Shown here one piece after another: positions 1 to 5,337 of a stretch of DNA of 16,578 nt. This stretch comes from CAYHDN01 sp964355425. Lineage in GTDB: Bacteria; Patescibacteriota; UBA1384; XYA2-FULL-43-10; CAINNR01. The DNA is taken from assembly GCA_964355425.1 (NCBI GenBank), contig CAYHDN010000015.1, forward strand, positions 1-16,578, read 5' to 3'. The position numbers and the translations under genes were made by a program. Each line of letters opens with the position of its first letter. Within the stretch, counting starts at the first letter, position 1. Under the pieces are notes generated by a model. The model worked only from the letters and a program-made list of their open reading frames with translations, had not been told where the DNA came from and searched no databases.

Positions 1-35
1 GGTTCTTGTAATAAAGGCGGCCGATGCGGGGGGCT

Positions 36-266
36 CTACGGGCGCGGATCAGCCACAAAGATGTCGTTGTTGGGCGACAGATGTATGTCGCTGTTGGCCA
101 GGACGATTACACGTCCTGGAAGCTCGACACAACGGGAATGGTATGATTGCACAACGATGATTTCCCCGACTTTCGCACCGGCTTTCCTGACCTTAACCAG
201 CAGCCTGACTTCAGCTTCAGTTTGGTCATAGAAAGTGACGGTGCCCGAGTATATCTCATGTGGCAC
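36..266 (-). CDS. Unrecognised 76-residue protein
   Basis: I do not recognise this protein. The reading frame can open at a GTG at 275, but the strong ribosome site AGGAGGT (274-280) overlaps that codon. The next in-frame GTG at 266 lies at a normal distance (about 8 nt), so I take 266 as the start. The product is 76 residues, with alternating hydrophobic stretches around VRLLVKVRKAG and GRVIVLAN that suggest a small beta-rich fold, and one cysteine. There is no signal peptide or membrane segment. A TATAAT (289-294 on the minus strand) sits just upstream, so the gene diverges from rsmI with about 70 bp between the starts. Base composition is higher in GC than rsmI. It resembles the other SD-led orphan genes in the window only in gene architecture, not in visible sequence. 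Confidence 0.55.
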   Translation of the reverse strand: MPHEIYSGTVTFYDQTEAEVRLLVKVRKAGAKVGEIIVVQSYHSRCVELPGRVIVLANSDIHLSPNNDIFVADPRP

Positions 267-288
267 AGCCGTCACCTCCTCTGTAACG

Positions 289-326
289 ATTATAGAATAG
301 CATATATTATATTTTCCTGTTACAAT
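289..326. promoter_or_regulatory. Divergent promoters for rsmI and the minus-strand orphan
   Basis: On the plus strand an extended -10 (TG-T-TACAAT, 318-326) ends only 9 nt before the rsmI ATG, which predicts a transcript with almost no leader. No convincing -35 is visible. On the minus strand a TATAAT (294 down to 289) precedes the AGGAGGT of the 36-266 gene. The region between them is very AT-rich. Assignments rest on consensus matching only. Confidence 0.5.
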
Positions 327-335
327 CTTGGCGCT

Positions 336-1031
336 ATGGAAAAAGGAACACTCTACATTGTAGCGACGCCGATAGGGAATATGGGCGACATTACAAAGCG
401 GGCGGTTGAAGTTCTATCAACCGTTGATTTTGTTGCTTGTGAAGATACCCGCGTCGCCGGCGGACTTTTGCATCAGTTAAATATAAAAAAAGAACTGGTC
501 TCAATCCATCAGCATTCGTCGGACGAAAAGATCGATTTCATTATCAGGGGGCTTGAATCTGGCAAATCTTGCGCCTATGTTTCTGATTCGGGAACTCCGG
601 GGATATCGGATCCGGGACGGAAATTAATCGATAACTTAAAAGTAAAAAGTAAAAATATAAAAGTCATTCCAATCCCAGGGGCGAGTGCGGTAACGGCGGC
701 AATTTCAGTCAGCGGAATGGTGGAGAAAGAGTTTTATTTTGCCGGATTTTTGCCGAAGAAAAAGGGTCGGGAAACCAAATTCAGGGAATTGGCAAAATTG
801 GCAGTTCCGATTGTAATTTACGAATCCGCTTTGCGAACTGAGAGAACATTAAACGATGTCAAAAAATATCTTGGTGAGAATACAGAAGTTTTTATCGCTC
901 GTGAAATGACTAAAAAATTCGAGGAGTATTGGAGCGGAAGTGTCAGCGAAGCGATCAACGATCTCAAATCTCACAAAACAAAAGGGGAATTTGTGCTAGT
1001 CCTTAAACAGGCTGAAGCCTGTGCTCCATGA
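336..1031 (+). CDS. rsmI: 16S rRNA 2'-O-ribose methyltransferase RsmI
   Basis: SAM-dependent methyltransferase of the tetrapyrrole-methylase (SAM/TP) fold, expected to methylate the ribose of C1402 in 16S rRNA. Visible family motifs are the N-terminal LYIVATPIGNMGD (residues 6-18), the CEDTR motif (35-39), SDSGTPGISDPG (83-94) and IPGASA (113-118). The length of 231 residues is at the short end for the family. I chose the ATG at 336 because the protein there begins with the family's usual N-terminus and an extended -10 lies 9 nt upstream; the frame stays open back to 147 but that part has no family similarity. There is no SD site. A K/V/S-rich insertion (residues 101-110) comes from an AAAAGT microrepeat. 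The final residues QAEACAP and the approach to the stop are encoded by a REP palindrome (1006-1027), so the native C-terminus has been replaced or extended. Confidence 0.93.
   Translation: MEKGTLYIVATPIGNMGDITKRAVEVLSTVDFVACEDTRVAGGLLHQLNIKKELVSIHQHSSDEKIDFIIRGLESGKSCAYVSDSGTPGISDPGRKLIDNLKVKSKNIKVIPIPGASAVTAAISVSGMVEKEFYFAGFLPKKKGRETKFRELAKLAVPIVIYESALRTERTLNDVKKYLGENTEVFIAREMTKKFEEYWSGSVSEAINDLKSHKTKGEFVLVLKQAEACAP
635..665. repeat. AAAAGTA/AAAAGTC microrepeat inside rsmI
   Basis: Three imperfect copies of an AAAGTAA-like unit encode the LKVKSKNIKV stretch of RsmI between the SDSGTPG and IPGASA motifs. It belongs to the same family of short repeats seen in metG, iscS, iscU, mnmA and miaA in this window. 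Confidence 0.6.
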
Positions 1032-1112
1032 TTTATGGAGAGCAAGCTTTAGCTTGTTGTTAGCACGATAAATCGTGGTCTACGAACTCCTTGGAGACCA
1101 GACTTTAGTCTG
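1006..1112. repeat. Cluster of four REP-like palindromes (BIME-like)
   Basis: Four short palindromes each carry a GGAG or GTAG tetranucleotide at one end, the hallmark of REP sequences mobilised by RAYT (Y1 transposase-like) proteins. They are 1006-1027 (reverse, read as GGAG then CACAGGCTTCAGCCTG), 1037-1056 (forward, GGAG with CAAGCTTTAGCTTG), 1064-1083 (reverse, GTAG with CACGATTTATCGTG) and 1093-1112 (forward, GGAG with CAGACTTTAGTCTG). Orientations alternate. The first lies inside the end of rsmI. The third and fourth lie in the open frame downstream of the minus-strand terminator. No RAYT gene is in the window. Confidence 0.75.
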
Positions 1113-1207
1113 ATAAAAAACGCCACCGGCTTTTTCTTGCTGGTGGCAGACTTGCGCTTTTTCCTTGGACAGCTTTTCATCGGCTGTCCCTTGACGGTCT
1201 TGGCCAT
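1049..1207 (-). CDS. Very basic small protein, second gene of a two-gene unit
   Basis: A short frame starts with ATG at 1207 behind a strong SD (AGGAGG, 5 nt spacing) that overlaps the TAG stop of the preceding 173-residue gene, a typical coupled arrangement. It begins MAKTVKGQPMKSCPRKKRKS and is extremely rich in Lys and Arg, which would suit binding to nucleic acid; I do not recognise it. The frame is formally 52 residues long, but a strong intrinsic terminator (1113-1147) lies within it, before any stop codon. Only the first 29 or so codons would therefore be transcribed efficiently. The distal part is encoded by the REP palindromes (1049-1112) and is unlikely to be native. Either the original stop was lost when the REPs arrived, or the 3' part is expressed only by readthrough. 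Confidence 0.5.
   Translation of the reverse strand: MAKTVKGQPMKSCPRKKRKSATSKKKPVAFFIRLKSGLQGVRRPRFIVLTTS
1113..1147 (-). terminator. Intrinsic terminator of the 1049-1738 unit
   Basis: On the minus strand, GCCACCAGC and GCCGGTGGC form a 9-bp stem (one G-U pair) around an A-rich 8-nt loop, followed by six T residues. It lies inside the open frame of the small basic gene, directly next to a REP palindrome. Confidence 0.8.
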
Positions 1208-1216
1208 GTTGGCCTC

Positions 1217-1738
1217 CTAGATTGGTGGGTCGAAACCGATGACGATAGTGACCCTGGTCGGCTCGATTGCCAGAGCGGTGCAGCCGTTGGCGTCAGGACG
1301 TGTGCTGATGATCGCCGCTCTGCGACCGCGATATCCCCAGCGATGGATGTGGTGAAAAGACCTCCCATTCTTGCCCCAGATGGTCTTGCGCAGCCACTCC
1401 ATCGTTTTGCTGTCCGAGCGCTTTGCATTCAACACTCGAGCTCGATCGAACGTCACACCCATCATCTTGATCGACCCGGTGTCCGGAAACATCGCCCGGA
1501 GCATCATGCCATTGTTCTCGACATCGTGGAAGTCGATTGGCACGTGCTCAATTGTGCCGTTGGCCAGGAAGATTGTGACTGCGGCCTTGGCCAGATAGTA
1601 CAAACCGAACCATGCGTCCGACATCTCGACCTCGTCCCTGGGAACTAAGCGCGGTTCGTTAAACAGTGTAGAGGTAGCGCGTTGCAGGAACTTGAGCTTC
1701 GCTGCCAGCCACTCATCCCTGGTATATTGGCGTTTCAT
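1217..1738 (-). CDS. Unrecognised 173-residue soluble protein
   Basis: I do not recognise this protein. It starts with ATG at 1738 behind an AGGAGGT site (7-8 nt spacing) and a near-consensus promoter (TTGACT, 17 bp, TATCAT), so expression is well supported. The sequence starts MKRQYTRDEWLAAKLKFL and has a hydrophobic stretch around WFGLYYLAKAAVTIFLANG (about 43-61), more like an amphipathic core than a clean membrane span. There are His/Arg-rich segments (SFHHIHRWGYRGRR) and a hydrophobic end (VTIVIGFDPPI). There is no signal peptide and no cysteine cluster. Its base composition is clearly richer in GC than the flanking rsmI and metG, which suggests a separate origin. It is the first gene of a two-gene unit with the basic protein that follows, and it diverges from metG. 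Confidence 0.7.
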   Translation of the reverse strand: MKRQYTRDEWLAAKLKFLQRATSTLFNEPRLVPRDEVEMSDAWFGLYYLAKAAVTIFLANGTIEHVPIDFHDVENNGMMLRAMFPDTGSIKMMGVTFDRARVLNAKRSDSKTMEWLRKTIWGKNGRSFHHIHRWGYRGRRAAIISTRPDANGCTALAIEPTRVTIVIGFDPPI

Positions 1739-1772
1739 CCTGATGTTACCTCCTGGATATCTGCGTTAACTG

Positions 1773-1801
1773 ATGATAGATCAAAAACGCCAGTTAGTCA
1801 A
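1773..1801 (-). promoter_or_regulatory. Promoter of the 1049-1738 orphan unit
   Basis: Read on the minus strand: TTGACT (1801-1796), a 17-bp spacer, then TATCAT (1778-1773). The leader carries the SD site AGGAGGT. Its -35 is only 3 bp from the metG -35 on the opposite strand, so the two polymerase sites overlap. Confidence 0.75.
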
Positions 1802-1804
1802 TCA

Positions 1805-1833
1805 TTGAGAAGGCAGGCACGATCTGCTATGAT
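1805..1833 (+). promoter_or_regulatory. metG promoter, predicted leaderless
   Basis: TTGAGA (1805-1810), a 17-bp spacer, and an extended -10 TG-C-TATGAT (1825-1833). Only 8 nt separate the -10 from the metG ATG at 1842, so transcription should start at or next to the start codon. There is no SD sequence. Confidence 0.75.
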
Positions 1834-1841
1834 TTCATTAT

Positions 1842-3287
1842 ATGAGCAAAAAATTTTATATTACGACTCCAATTTATTATATCAACGATATTCCGCATAT
1901 CGGGCATGCCTATACGACTGTTGCGGCTGATGTTTTAGCGCGCTACTATCGCGACGTTAAAAATCAGGATGTTTTCTTTCTGACTGGAGTTGATGAACAC
2001 GGCGCGAAAATTGCCGCCGCCGCCAAAAAAGCGGGGATGGGACCAAAGGAGTTTGCTGATTTCTTGGTGCCGCGTTTTCAGGACGCTTGGAAAAATCTGA
2101 ACATTGAATATTCGGAATTTTTTCGGACAACAAATCCGGAGCATAATAAAATTGTTCAGGAGATGATCGCTGAACTACAAAAACGCGGCTTTATTGAGAA
2201 ACGAAAATACGAAGGACTCTATTGCATCGCCTGCGAGAAATTTTTGCCGCCGGATGAATTAAAGGACGGAAATTGCCCCGATCACGGAACTAAACCGGAA
2301 AAACATTCGGAAGAAAATTATTTCTTTCTGTTATCAAAATTTGGCAAAAATTTACTAGCGGCGATTAAAGCCGGCGATTATCAGATACTTCCGGAAGCGC
2401 GGAAAAATGAAGTTGTCGGGAAAATTAAAGCCGGACTGGAAGATATCTCAATTTCCCGCCAAAAGGTCGAATGGGGTATCCCATTTCTTGGCGACCCGGC
2501 GCAAACGATTTATGTTTGGATTGATGCACTGATAAATTATTTCTCGGAAGAAATAATTTATCAAAGTCAAAAGTCAAAAGTCAAAAGTCAAAAGGATGGA
2601 GCTGACTATTTGATATTCCCGCCTGACATCCAATTAATGGCAAAAGACATTCTTTGGTTTCACGCAATAGTTTGGCCGGCGATTTTGATAGCCCTTGATA
2701 TTCCACTACCCAAAAAGATTTTTGCTCACGGTTTTTTCACCGTTGGCGGGCAAAAAATGAGCAAAACCCGTGGAAATGTCTTGGATCCAAACGTGCTAGT
2801 CGAGAAATTTGGCGCCGATGCCGTCCGTTATGCGCTTTTACGCGAATTTCCTTTTGGTGAAGATGGTGACATATCCGAAGAAAAAATCGCTGCGAGATAT
2901 CAAAGCGAATTATCAAACGGACTCGGTAACTTAGTTCAGAGAACGATTTCGATGATGAATAAATATCGAGTCGAAAGTCGAAAGTCGAAAGTCGAAAGTC
3001 GAAATGAAAAAATCGGAAAATTGATAGAAGAGTTGAAGTTTGACCAAGCCTTGCAAAAAATTGCATCAGAAATAACAAAATTAAATCAGTATATCGAAGA
3101 AAATAAACCATGGGAACTAGCGAAAACAGACAAAGAAAAGTTATCGGAGGTTTTGAATCACGTGTTCTTTAATCTTAAATCTTTAATCTTACCTCTTTCC
3201 CCCTTCATGCCGAAAACTGCGGAGAAGATGAAATCACAATTAGAAACTTTAGAGCCGGAGCCGTTATTCCCAAGAATTGAATCATGA
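1842..3287 (+). CDS. metG: Methionyl-tRNA synthetase (MetRS)
   Basis: Class I aminoacyl-tRNA synthetase that charges tRNA-Met. The HIGH motif (residues 19-22 in DIPHIGHAY) and the KMSKS-type loop KMSKT (305-309) are present. A zinc-binding knuckle is formed by Cys128, Cys131, Cys145 and His148, and WIDALINY is the usual catalytic-domain signature. The length is 481 residues with a helical anticodon-binding domain but no C-terminal tRNA-binding (EMAP/Trbp) domain, as in the short MetRS type. Two low-complexity insertions stand out. One (about 241-251, around QSQKSKVKSQK) lies in the catalytic region and is encoded by AGTCAAA heptamers. The other (about 376-388) is encoded by AGTCGAA heptamers. 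The C-terminus PRIES lies inside an intergenic palindrome. Translation is predicted to be leaderless from 1842. Confidence 0.97.
   Translation: MSKKFYITTPIYYINDIPHIGHAYTTVAADVLARYYRDVKNQDVFFLTGVDEHGAKIAAAAKKAGMGPKEFADFLVPRFQDAWKNLNIEYSEFFRTTNPEHNKIVQEMIAELQKRGFIEKRKYEGLYCIACEKFLPPDELKDGNCPDHGTKPEKHSEENYFFLLSKFGKNLLAAIKAGDYQILPEARKNEVVGKIKAGLEDISISRQKVEWGIPFLGDPAQTIYVWIDALINYFSEEIIYQSQKSKVKSQKDGADYLIFPPDIQLMAKDILWFHAIVWPAILIALDIPLPKKIFAHGFFTVGGQKMSKTRGNVLDPNVLVEKFGADAVRYALLREFPFGEDGDISEEKIAARYQSELSNGLGNLVQRTISMMNKYRVESRKSKVESRNEKIGKLIEELKFDQALQKIASEITKLNQYIEENKPWELAKTDKEKLSEVLNHVFFNLKSLILPLSPFMPKTAEKMKSQLETLEPEPLFPRIES
2561..2594. repeat. AGTCAAA heptamer array inside metG
   Basis: About four and a half tandem copies of the heptamer AGTCAAA. 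Three copies make 21 nt, or seven codons, so the array can grow by that step without shifting frame. It encodes the QSQKSKVKSQK stretch of MetRS. Confidence 0.85.
2967..3006. repeat. AGTCGAA heptamer array inside metG
   Basis: Five tandem copies of AGTCGAA encode an RVESRKSKVESR-like stretch at the junction between the catalytic core and the helical anticodon-binding domain of MetRS. It differs by one base from the array at 2561. Confidence 0.85.
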
Positions 3288-3349
3288 ATACTGAATTGTG
3301 AATCATGGGATTAAAACCATTATTCATAACTCTTAATTCATAATTCTTG
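3271..3349. repeat. Imperfect palindrome of GAATTATGAAT units
   Basis: The left arm (from 3271, CAAGAATTGAATCATGAAT) and the right arm (ending 3349) are imperfect inverted copies of each other around a short GATTAAAA loop. The left arm overlaps the last codons and stop of metG, and the right arm ends 5 nt before the permease start. The right arm contains CATAAT (3339-3344), which could serve as the -10 of the next gene. Related one-armed units lie inside iscS. Confidence 0.65.
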
Positions 3350-3353
3350 TATT

Positions 3354-4193
3354 GTGTTGCAGGCTTTTTTGGCTTCGATTGGCTATGCCGGAGGGGTCAT
3401 TGTCGACAAAGTTGTCCTCTCCCGCTATAAATTGCCGGTAAAACGTTTTATACCGCTACTTTTTGTTTGGCTGGCGATTATCACCGCCTTTCTTTTGCCG
3501 ACATTTGGCTTTATACATTGGCAGCAGCTTTGGACTTACAAGTATATTTTATTATTTGTGGCGATGCTGACAGTGGCGATCACCTGGAATTCATTTTATT
3601 ATCGCGGGATTCAAGAAGAGGAGATCCACGAATTTGAACTTATTATGCTGTTGGCGCCTCTGGTGACGATAATTCTCTCGGAAATCTTTCTGCCGAAGGA
3701 GCGCAATTTAAGTCTTTTCATTGCCGGCACAATTGCTTCATTGGCGCTGATTGCCTCGCGCTTCCGTCATCATCATCTGCAAGTCACCCGGAATACCGGC
3801 ATCGTGGTTGCGGCGATGTTCTTAATGTCGGCAGAATCAATCATCATTAAATATTTGCTTGATGTTTTTTCTCCGGCGGCGCTATATTTTGCTCGAACAG
3901 CCATTATGTCAATCATTTTCTTGATTTTTTGGCGGCCAAAATTACTGGCAATGCCGGCCAAATGTTTCGCTTATACAATTATTTCCGCTTTCTTCGGCGT
4001 CGTCCAGATGGTTTTGAAATTTTATGGCTTTGCCAGACTCGGCGTCGTCGAAACCACCATCATTTTGGTTCTTGGACCCTTTCTTGTTTATTTCTTTTCA
4101 ACGTTTTACTTTAAGGAAAATATTAAAAAGCGTGATATCATTGCCGCGCTGATTGTTATCGCCACGGTCATCTATATTTCTTTTTTTAGATAA
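3354..4193 (+). CDS. EamA/DMT-superfamily membrane permease
   Basis: Integral membrane protein of 279 residues with about nine to ten hydrophobic segments and short loops, ending in a Lys/Arg-rich turn and a last membrane helix (KENIKKRDIIAALIVIATV). Two halves of similar layout (roughly 1-140 and 146-279) match the two-EamA-domain drug/metabolite transporter plan; the substrate cannot be deduced. The segment YKYILLFVAMLTVAITWNSF and the late motif FFSTFYFKENI resemble EamA repeat ends. The start is GTG at 3354; a possible -10 CATAAT lies 9 nt upstream and there is no SD site. tatD starts 2 nt after its stop, so the two are probably cotranscribed. Confidence 0.75.
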   Translation: MLQAFLASIGYAGGVIVDKVVLSRYKLPVKRFIPLLFVWLAIITAFLLPTFGFIHWQQLWTYKYILLFVAMLTVAITWNSFYYRGIQEEEIHEFELIMLLAPLVTIILSEIFLPKERNLSLFIAGTIASLALIASRFRHHHLQVTRNTGIVVAAMFLMSAESIIIKYLLDVFSPAALYFARTAIMSIIFLIFWRPKLLAMPAKCFAYTIISAFFGVVQMVLKFYGFARLGVVETTIILVLGPFLVYFFSTFYFKENIKKRDIIAALIVIATVIYISFFR

Positions 4194-4195
4194 CC

Positions 4196-4984
4196 ATGTT
4201 TATCGACACTCATACTCATTTAGACTTTCCTGAATTTAAGAACGAGGTTCACCAAGTTTTGGGTCGGGCGATGCAAGCGCATGTTCGGCGGTTTATTAAT
4301 GTTGGCGTTGATCTTGATTCCTCAAAAAAATCAGTTGATCTGGCGCGGAAATATCCCGAGGTTTTTGCCGCTGTCGGCATTCATCCGCATTCCGCTCTCG
4401 ATCTTGATATCGATGCCAAACAGCGGCTTTTAACCATCGCTAATCATCAAAAAGTCGTTGCGATTGGCGAAACCGGCCTGGATTATTATTATCTCAAACG
4501 CTCGTCGCAATTTTCGAAGTATCCAAACCGGGAGCAACAGATTTTCTGTTTCGAACAGATGTTAGATCTTTCGATTGAGCTACGCCTGCCGGTAATCATT
4601 CATTGCAGGGAAGCCGAAGCCGATGTTTATGCGATTTTAAAGAGTTATCAAAAAGATATTCGCGGAGTGCTACATTGTTTCTCCTCTGACTGGGATTTTG
4701 CCAAAAAGATTTTGGAATTGGGAATGGCAGTTTCTTTTACCGGCAATATTACTTACAAAAAGGGGACAGAATTGGAGCGCATTATTGCAGAAATTCCGTT
4801 AGGTTCGATAATGATTGAGACTGATTGCCCTTATTTGGCGCCGGAACCGTTTCGTGGCAAGCGCAACGAACCGGCTTATGTTGTTCAAGTCGCCGAAGAA
4901 ATCGCCCGCATTAAGCAAGTCTCTCTCTCCGAAGTCGAAAAACAAACAACTAAAAAAGCCATGACCTTGTTTGGGATAGTCTAA
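4196..4984 (+). CDS. tatD: TatD-family metal-dependent hydrolase (DNase-like)
   Basis: TIM-barrel hydrolase of the TatD family; characterised members are Mg-dependent 3'-5' exonucleases/DNases that act in DNA repair or turnover. The metal ligands expected for the family are all visible: His6 and His8 in DTHTHLD, the Glu of GETGLDYY (about 93), the His of VIIHCREA (about 134), the His of GVLHCFSSD (about 159) and the Asp of IETDCPYLAP (about 210). The length of 262 residues is normal. It follows the permease gene by 2 nt, without an evident SD, and is probably translated by coupling. The next gene unit begins with its own promoter-like sequence a few bases after the stop. Confidence 0.93.
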   Translation: MFIDTHTHLDFPEFKNEVHQVLGRAMQAHVRRFINVGVDLDSSKKSVDLARKYPEVFAAVGIHPHSALDLDIDAKQRLLTIANHQKVVAIGETGLDYYYLKRSSQFSKYPNREQQIFCFEQMLDLSIELRLPVIIHCREAEADVYAILKSYQKDIRGVLHCFSSDWDFAKKILELGMAVSFTGNITYKKGTELERIIAEIPLGSIMIETDCPYLAPEPFRGKRNEPAYVVQVAEEIARIKQVSLSEVEKQTTKKAMTLFGIV

Positions 4985-4988
4985 ACTA

Positions 4989-5031
4989 TTGACTTAAGTT
5001 ATGTAAGATGTTACCTTATTTATAAGGTAAC
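4989..5031 (+). promoter_or_regulatory. Promoter and palindromic operator before the Phd-like gene
   Basis: TTGACT (4989-4994) is followed after 17 bp by a weak -10, TACCTT (5012-5017). Over the -10 lies a perfect inverted repeat, GTTACCTTAT and ATAAGGTAAC with a 2-nt centre (5010-5031). The AT-rich stem makes this more plausible as a protein-binding operator than as a terminator. Phd/YefM proteins bind palindromes in their own promoters, so autoregulation is a natural inference. A role as the tatD terminator (T-rich sequence follows) is not excluded. Confidence 0.55.
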
Positions 5032-5047
5032 TTTTAAATAAAAAAAG

Positions 5048-5131
5048 ATGAAAAACATTAATGTAAATGAGCTTTCCCAACACCAGAACAGGCTCGGTGC
5101 GGGACAGGCAGAATCAGGTGAGATTTTATGA
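5048..5131 (+). CDS. 27-residue upstream ORF with a copy of the Phd N-terminus
   Basis: A short frame starts with ATG at 5048 and encodes MKNINVNEL, identical to the first nine residues of the next protein, and then diverges (SQHQNRLGAGQAESGEIL). It ends in TGA that overlaps the ATG of the Phd-like gene (ATGA). The matching codons differ at several third positions (AAA/AAG, ATT/ATC, AAT/AAC), so this is either an old duplication or one kept under selection for the peptide. It may be a decayed first copy of the antitoxin gene or a leader peptide that couples translation. No SD precedes it. Confidence 0.45.
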   Translation: MKNINVNELSQHQNRLGAGQAESGEIL

Positions 5132-5337
5132 AGAACATCAACGTAAACGAATTGCAGAACCGAATCTCTCAAGTCATGCGGGAAGTTGAGGTCGGAGAAG
5201 TTTATCAAGTCAGCCGTTATTCGAAGCCGGTAGCTTATTTAGTACCGCAAACTGAATATGAAGCGGCGGTTTCTGGAAGCGGCTGTAAGTCATGTGTGGC
5301 TGATTTGCGAAAAATCGCTAAGAAAATTGAAAAATGA
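5128..5337 (+). CDS. Phd/YefM-like DNA-binding protein with a CxxC motif
   Basis: 69-residue protein with the layout of Phd/YefM type II antitoxins: an N-terminal NVNELQNRISQVMREVEVGE (residues 5-24), then YQVSRYSKPVAYLVP (26-40), the beta-strand and proline signature of the DNA-binding half. The C-terminal half is short and carries Cys53-Lys-Ser-Cys56, then a Lys-rich helix. Antitoxins normally use that region to bind a toxin, but no toxin gene follows. Its TGA overlaps the ATG of the cysteine desulfurase (ATGA), so the two are translationally coupled. I infer a regulator of the Fe-S/sulfur genes or an orphan antitoxin; the CxxC could bind a metal, an Fe-S cluster or sense redox state, but that is speculative. 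Confidence 0.75.
   Translation: MKNINVNELQNRISQVMREVEVGEVYQVSRYSKPVAYLVPQTEYEAAVSGSGCKSCVADLRKIAKKIEK

Noticed and set aside
147..335. N-terminal extension of rsmI in the same frame
   Set aside because: The added 63 residues do not resemble the family and cross the divergent promoter; the ATG at 336 fits the family start and the -10 position.
1343..1648. Plus-strand frames opposite the 173-residue gene
   Set aside because: No start signals; explained by high GC in the minus-strand coding sequence.
2561..3006. CRISPR-like array from the heptamer repeats
   Set aside because: The units are 7 bp without spacers and lie inside coding sequence.
5128..5337. Complete type II toxin-antitoxin module
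   Set aside because: No toxin frame (RelE, Doc, PIN or similar) is next to the Phd-like gene; the next gene is an intact cysteine desulfurase.
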